From: Magnetococcales bacterium
GTDB lineage: Bacteria; Pseudomonadota; Magnetococcia; Magnetococcales; JADFYX01
Direction: 5' to 3'
Length of the DNA: 8,969 bases
NCBI GenBank assembly: GCA_015232795.1
Contig: JADFYX010000089.1
Location: 1 to 8,969, forward strand
This document shows positions 5,703 through 8,969 of this stretch, piece by piece. Position 1 is the first letter of the stretch. Each line of letters begins with the position of its first letter. The position numbers and the translations under genes were made by a program. Under the pieces are notes generated by a model, which worked only from the letters and a program-made list of their open reading frames with translations, was not told the DNA's origin and searched no databases.

Positions 5703-6743
5703 TTATTTTTCAAACATATCAGGTGTAATCAACACATCCCCAGCAACATTTTGGGCCAAGGTTCTGCCCAACCATTTATCAGCATCCTTGCTGGGTATTC
5801 CATTGCCTGGATTACGCCAGGTAATCATCTCTTTTGTTAATACGCTCCCCGCAGTTATAGCTGTAACAGAAGCCATGGAGACATGATATTTATTCCTGGT
5901 TATCATCTCCTGCTCAGACACCATCTTTTCGCCATCACCAATCATAGACTCAACAGCTCTGATATTCTCAACCATAGCGGTTAACTCTTGGGGATCAAGT
6001 GACATTTTATGGTCAAAACCCACCATGCTTTTATCCAGAGTATAGTGTCTTTCTACTATACATGCTCCTAAAGCAACTGCTGCAAGGGTAGGCTGGAAGC
6101 CAATTTCATGACCGGAATAACCGACGGGAATGTTATAGCGCTGTTTAAGTTTGTCCAGCATAGCCAGATTGTGTTGATCTATGGGTGTGGGATATGCCGA
6201 TACACAGTGGAGCAAAAACAGAGGTGTGCCTGCCTTTTTAAAAATAGCCACGGCACGGTCGATCTCATCCCATTGCGCCATACCTGTTGAGAGAATAACC
6301 GGCTTTTGTAACGGGGCAAGATAGTGCAACAGCTCTAAATTGGTCAAAGAGTGGCTAGCCAACTTGAATATTTGCAGATCTAGCTCTTGTAAAAAGTCAA
6401 CTGCTGGTGGGTCAAATGCAGTACAGAGAAAATCCATTCCAAGCTTTTTACAGTGAGCTTGTATCTCTATATACTCATCACGGTTAAACTCTATATGTTC
6501 CCGTACCTTACGATAGGTATTGCCAAATTTGGGAAAACGGTCATCCTGGGCATCTAATACCGAGCCAATTGCCAAGGTATCTACTGTGCGTTTTTGAAAT
6601 TTTACCCCATCGGCTCCAGCTTTGGCTGCCACATCGATCATCTGTTTGGCAATAGCAACAGAGCCGTTATGGTTTAAACCAGCCTCGGCAATAATATATA
6701 CTGGCCCTTGTTGCAAACGTTTTGTAAAAAAGTCTTGTGACAC
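5703..6743 (-). CDS. neuB: Nonulosonate (sialic-acid-like) synthase, NeuB family
   Basis: NeuB-type synthases condense phosphoenolpyruvate with a six-carbon amino sugar (ManNAc, or related bacillosamine-derived sugars) to give a nine-carbon acidic sugar. The 346 residues show a TIM barrel (about 1-275) and a C-terminal SAF/antifreeze-like domain (about 288-346). Motifs are AEAGLNHNG (19-27), VKFQ (47-50), LSTGM (151-155), LLHCVSAYPTP (177-187), GYSGHEIG (208-215), and ERHYTLDKSMVGFDHKMSL (231-249), which matches the metal- and substrate-binding E-K-H-F-T-L-D region with R in place of K. The SAF domain has WRNPGNGIPSKD (309-320). The start is GTG, fixed by AGGAG 7 bases upstream. Whether the product is Neu5Ac, legionaminic, pseudaminic or another acid cannot be decided here. 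No NeuC or Leg/Pse precursor gene is in view. Confidence 0.9.
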   Translation of the reverse strand: MSQDFFTKRLQQGPVYIIAEAGLNHNGSVAIAKQMIDVAAKAGADGVKFQKRTVDTLAIGSVLDAQDDRFPKFGNTYRKVREHIEFNRDEYIEIQAHCKKLGMDFLCTAFDPPAVDFLQELDLQIFKLASHSLTNLELLHYLAPLQKPVILSTGMAQWDEIDRAVAIFKKAGTPLFLLHCVSAYPTPIDQHNLAMLDKLKQRYNIPVGYSGHEIGFQPTLAAVALGACIVERHYTLDKSMVGFDHKMSLDPQELTAMVENIRAVESMIGDGEKMVSEQEMITRNKYHVSMASVTAITAGSVLTKEMITWRNPGNGIPSKDADKWLGRTLAQNVAGDVLITPDMFEK

Positions 6744-6750
6744 AATTATG

Positions 6751-6755
6751 CTCCT
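6751..6755 (-). promoter_or_regulatory. Ribosome binding site for the neuB GTG start
   Basis: AGGAG on the minus strand (6755-6751) sits seven bases before the GTG at 6743 and partly overlaps the TAG stop codon of the dehydrogenase gene. It supports the GTG as the true start and implies tight translational linkage between the two genes. Confidence 0.8.
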
Positions 6756-7707
6756 ATTTTTTTAAAAACCGTCGCAGCAGATCGGCAGCATGACCATACG
6801 CTATCTGCTGCCCTTCCACAGTCATACCCCCAATATGAGGCGTGATAATAACTTGCTTTGAAGTTTTTGCGTAGGCAATAAGTGGAGAGTTATTTTTATT
6901 GCGTACTTCGTCAGCTACCACATCAATTGCAGCACGGGCTTTTGGATTGCCTTGCAAAAAAGCCAGCAGAGCCTCCTCATCCACCACATCACCACGAGCG
7001 GTGTTTACCAATAAAACATCATCTTTCATCTGGGCAAACCATTGAGAGTTGACCATATCACGGGTCTCCTCAGTTGCATGAACATGTATAGCAATAACAT
7101 CTGAGTGTGGGAGAAGATCATTTAAACCACACTGTTTATGGTCAGGATTCTCTACCGTTTTAAAGGGATCATAAACCAATACCTTTGCCCCAAAAGCATG
7201 GCAATAACGGGAAAACATTCCCCCTAAGCGACCATAACCAATTACCCCTATGGTAAGGTGGTCCATCTGCCTGCCGATAAACTTGGTATAGTCCCATTCA
7301 TCCTGTTTTACAGAATCAAAAGAGCTGGGTACATGACGTAAAGATGCCATCATTAGAGCAAAAGCGTGTTCGGCTGTTGATGAAATTTTATTTATAAAAG
7401 ATCTCTCTTCAGTTAAAGAGATAATTTTCAATCCCAGCTTGGCTACCAGAGGTTTATCTATATGGTTGGTTCCGGTTGAGGCGGTGCAGATAACTTGTAA
7501 TTCATCTGCTGCCCCCAAAACCTCGCGCCCCAGAAAAACATTGGACTTGTTGGGGTTGGTAAAAACCACCTGATAACCAGGAATAGTCCTAACTACCTCG
7601 GCCAAAGTTGGGTGGTCCAGATAGGTGACATCTCCGGCATCTTCCAGTATTTCTGCAACACCTTTTATATGGCGCACAGGAGTTATAACAAGTATTTTAG
7701 CCCTCAT
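6754..7707 (-). CDS. NAD-dependent D-2-hydroxyacid dehydrogenase
   Basis: This cytoplasmic oxidoreductase would interconvert a D-2-hydroxyacid and a 2-oxoacid with NAD(H). The 317 residues include the Rossmann signature GYGRLG (157-162), with an acidic residue at the end of strand 2 (YDP, D180) favouring NAD over NADP. The catalytic trio is R238 (NTARGD), E267 (VVADEVRN) and H291 (TPHIGG). TAEHAFALMMASL (111-123) is also family-typical. It is short: there is no ACT domain, so it is not a full-length regulated SerA. The usual DVFExEP segment is replaced by DVVADEVRN, so the substrate pocket may differ. It begins 1 bp after the acyltransferase and its stop overlaps the neuB ribosome binding site, so a role in the same sugar pathway is likely. 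Oxidising or reducing a sugar acid or side-chain precursor is inference. Confidence 0.87.
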   Translation of the reverse strand: MRAKILVITPVRHIKGVAEILEDAGDVTYLDHPTLAEVVRTIPGYQVVFTNPNKSNVFLGREVLGAADELQVICTASTGTNHIDKPLVAKLGLKIISLTEERSFINKISSTAEHAFALMMASLRHVPSSFDSVKQDEWDYTKFIGRQMDHLTIGVIGYGRLGGMFSRYCHAFGAKVLVYDPFKTVENPDHKQCGLNDLLPHSDVIAIHVHATEETRDMVNSQWFAQMKDDVLLVNTARGDVVDEEALLAFLQGNPKARAAIDVVADEVRNKNNSPLIAYAKTSKQVIITPHIGGMTVEGQQIAYGHAADLLRRFLKK

Positions 7708-7708
7708 A

Positions 7709-8284
7709 TTATTCTCTCATTTTTACAAAACGGGCAGGATTTCCCGCCCATATTTCATAAGGTGGAATATTTTTAGTAGCAACTGATCCCGCAGCCAAAA
7801 CAGCACCCTGACCAACATGAACCCCGCCCAATACAGTTACACCACGCTCCATCCAGGCATCATCATCTATTATCACTTTTTGGATGTTTGCCCGTTGGTT
7901 CATTATTAGATCATCTTTGGCAAATTGGTGACTATTGTCAGTAATACAGACATCTGGCCCTATACGAACATAGTTACCAATTTTAAGATGGTCTTTTATA
8001 GATATCCAGCACCGCTCACCAATACCGCTATAATTTCCCATTTCAAAATATGGGTTGGGCTTGGTTAACAAAAAAATGCCTTGCTCTTTAATGGTACAGT
8101 GGTCCCCCATTTTAAAATTGGCGTTGTCTGTTAGTTTAAACAGCACACCTTTTTTGATAACGGTATTGGTACCGATGGATATTTTAGGATATCTAAGGAG
8201 ATAATAGTGGGTACGCAGTGAATCCATAAAGCTGCGGTTGTAACCACTGGCAGAATCTTTTAACTCAAAACGTGTGACTTTCAT
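7709..8284 (-). CDS. Left-handed beta-helix (hexapeptide repeat) acyltransferase
   Basis: The 191-residue protein belongs to the LbetaH acetyltransferase superfamily, which transfers acetyl or other acyl groups from CoA to sugars as cytoplasmic trimers. Hexapeptide-type coils with I/V/L every six residues run from about residue 35 (ISIGTN, TVIKKG) through KIGNYVRIGPDVCI (101-114) to VTVLGGVHVGQGAVLAAGSV (149-168). Residue H119 in TDNSHQF is the likely catalytic histidine. The C terminus WAGNPARFVK (179-188) is the WbbJ/Maa/CysE-like ending. The N terminus (1-30) is polar with aromatics and has no signal peptide. It lies 4 bp after neuA. In this operon it could O- or N-acetylate a nonulosonate or its precursor, as NeuD and Leg/Pse acetyltransferases do. 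It could also act on another sugar of the glycan; the acceptor is not shown by sequence. Confidence 0.85.
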   Translation of the reverse strand: MKVTRFELKDSASGYNRSFMDSLRTHYYLLRYPKISIGTNTVIKKGVLFKLTDNANFKMGDHCTIKEQGIFLLTKPNPYFEMGNYSGIGERCWISIKDHLKIGNYVRIGPDVCITDNSHQFAKDDLIMNQRANIQKVIIDDDAWMERGVTVLGGVHVGQGAVLAAGSVATKNIPPYEIWAGNPARFVKMRE

Positions 8285-8288
8285 TAAT

Positions 8289-8969
8289 TTAATTTTTCCG
8301 TGGTATATCGGATTTTGTTATATGTGGTCGCGGATATTCCGCTAAAAGAAGTTCTGCCATACGGAAATCCATTTTAGAATCGAGATTAACACCCTTATGT
8401 GGGTCTAAAATCCAGGGTCTGCTATTATTAGAGCCATACCGCTGCGCATCAACCATAAGATGATCTCTAGTTAACGCATATATAGAACCACTGCGAATAT
8501 AGGCATCGGGTTTAAGATCCTGACGACGGGTTTCAAGTTTTTCCGGCAGACAGAAATCTTGCAGCCTGTCATCAACAATTTTTTTAATACGAATCGGATG
8601 ATGATCATCAAGACGATGAACGGCAATAACGGAGTCGGCCCCGGTTTTGATCAATTTTTCTATAGCTCCATCTATATCAGAAACTGTTTTCATGGGGTTG
8701 GTACACATTAACTCAATAACATAGTCATAACGCACCCCTTCGTCAGCTTCCACCCATGCCACCGCATGTTGCATGGCAGCCATTGAACTAGCAGTATCTG
8801 ACGCCAGATCATCCGGCCTTAAAAAAGGGACTTCGGCCCCATAAGCCAGTGCCACATCACGAATATCCTTATCATCTGTAGATACTACATAACGGGTTAA
8901 AAAACGGCTTAAAAGTGCCTCAACAATGGTATACCCTATTAAAGGTACACCGTTTAAGGGTTCGATATT
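8289..8969 (-). CDS. neuA: CMP-nonulosonate cytidylyltransferase, NeuA-like (5' partial)
   Basis: NeuA-type enzymes transfer CMP from CTP to a nine-carbon acidic sugar, giving the donor for surface glycosylation. The gene is cut by the right edge: the frame stays open from 8969, adding 38 residues before a GTG at 8855 that would otherwise look like a start. The visible 226 residues begin NIEPLNGVPLIGYTI, which follows directly on the missing IPARGGSKxxxxK nucleotide-binding loop, so only about 15-25 residues are lost. Other marks are VVSTDDKDIRDVALAYGAE (28-46), RPDDLASDTASS (51-62), the LMCTNPMKT-DIDGAI segment (87-103) in the place of the usual QPTSPLR-DID, and RRQDLKPDAYIRSGSIYA (148-165). 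The LMCTNP and HPIRIKK wording marks a particular NeuA subfamily; its sugar specificity is not known to me. It is the first visible gene of the operon, 4 bp before the acyltransferase. Confidence 0.88.
   Translation of the reverse strand, partial: NIEPLNGVPLIGYTIVEALLSRFLTRYVVSTDDKDIRDVALAYGAEVPFLRPDDLASDTASSMAAMQHAVAWVEADEGVRYDYVIELMCTNPMKTVSDIDGAIEKLIKTGADSVIAVHRLDDHHPIRIKKIVDDRLQDFCLPEKLETRRQDLKPDAYIRSGSIYALTRDHLMVDAQRYGSNNSRPWILDPHKGVNLDSKMDFRMAELLLAEYPRPHITKSDIPRKN

Noticed and set aside
8853..8855. GTG at 8855 as the start of the NeuA-like gene
   Set aside because: The frame is open to the window edge and the upstream 38 residues carry conserved NeuA sequence (KNI-LxGxPLI region and TDD), so the gene is truncated by the edge.

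Overview
The window looks like a chromosomal segment of a Gram-negative bacterium, probably Pseudomonadota. It has moderate-to-low GC and densely packed genes. HolA and the NhaD-type Na+/H+ antiporter are of proteobacterial type, and NhaD is common in marine, halophilic or alkaliphilic lineages. The genus cannot be fixed from this sequence. No tRNA, rRNA, CRISPR array, insertion sequence or phage gene was seen.

Left part (1-2651). The first 63 bases may be the 5' end of a divergent minus-strand gene that runs off the edge. holA (DNA polymerase III delta subunit) is the only clear plus-strand gene. It converges on, and overlaps by 38 bp, a drug/H+ antiporter-like MFS transporter. The MFS gene is preceded by a small gene for an 88-residue three-helix membrane protein, with an ATGA stop/start overlap that suggests translational coupling. 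A strong intrinsic terminator lies just upstream of this pair.

Middle (2672-4332). A NhaD family antiporter gene appears to start at a TTG with a good Shine-Dalgarno site and a signal peptide. Its roughly 200-bp upstream gap holds a plausible sigma70 promoter and a leader in which two upstream segments can pair, in alternative ways, with the same downstream segment just before the ribosome binding site.

Right part (4333-8969). Five tightly packed minus-strand genes (gaps of 1 to 14 bp) form one apparent operon for a nine-carbon acidic sugar (nonulosonate, sialic-acid-like) on a surface glycan. In transcription order they are: a NeuA-type CMP-sugar cytidylyltransferase (5' end cut by the window edge), a left-handed beta-helix acyltransferase, a D-2-hydroxyacid dehydrogenase, a NeuB-type synthase with a SAF domain, and a fusion of a GT2 glycosyltransferase with a diverged NeuA-like domain. 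NeuB condenses a six-carbon amino sugar (or its phosphate) with phosphoenolpyruvate, and NeuA activates the product with CTP. The acyltransferase and dehydrogenase probably make or tailor a precursor, and the GT2 fusion probably transfers sugar. The precursor genes (epimerase, aminotransferase, NeuC) are not in view and may lie beyond the right edge. The most unusual item is the GT2/NeuA-like fusion, followed by the hydroxyacid dehydrogenase inside the neuA-neuB operon.
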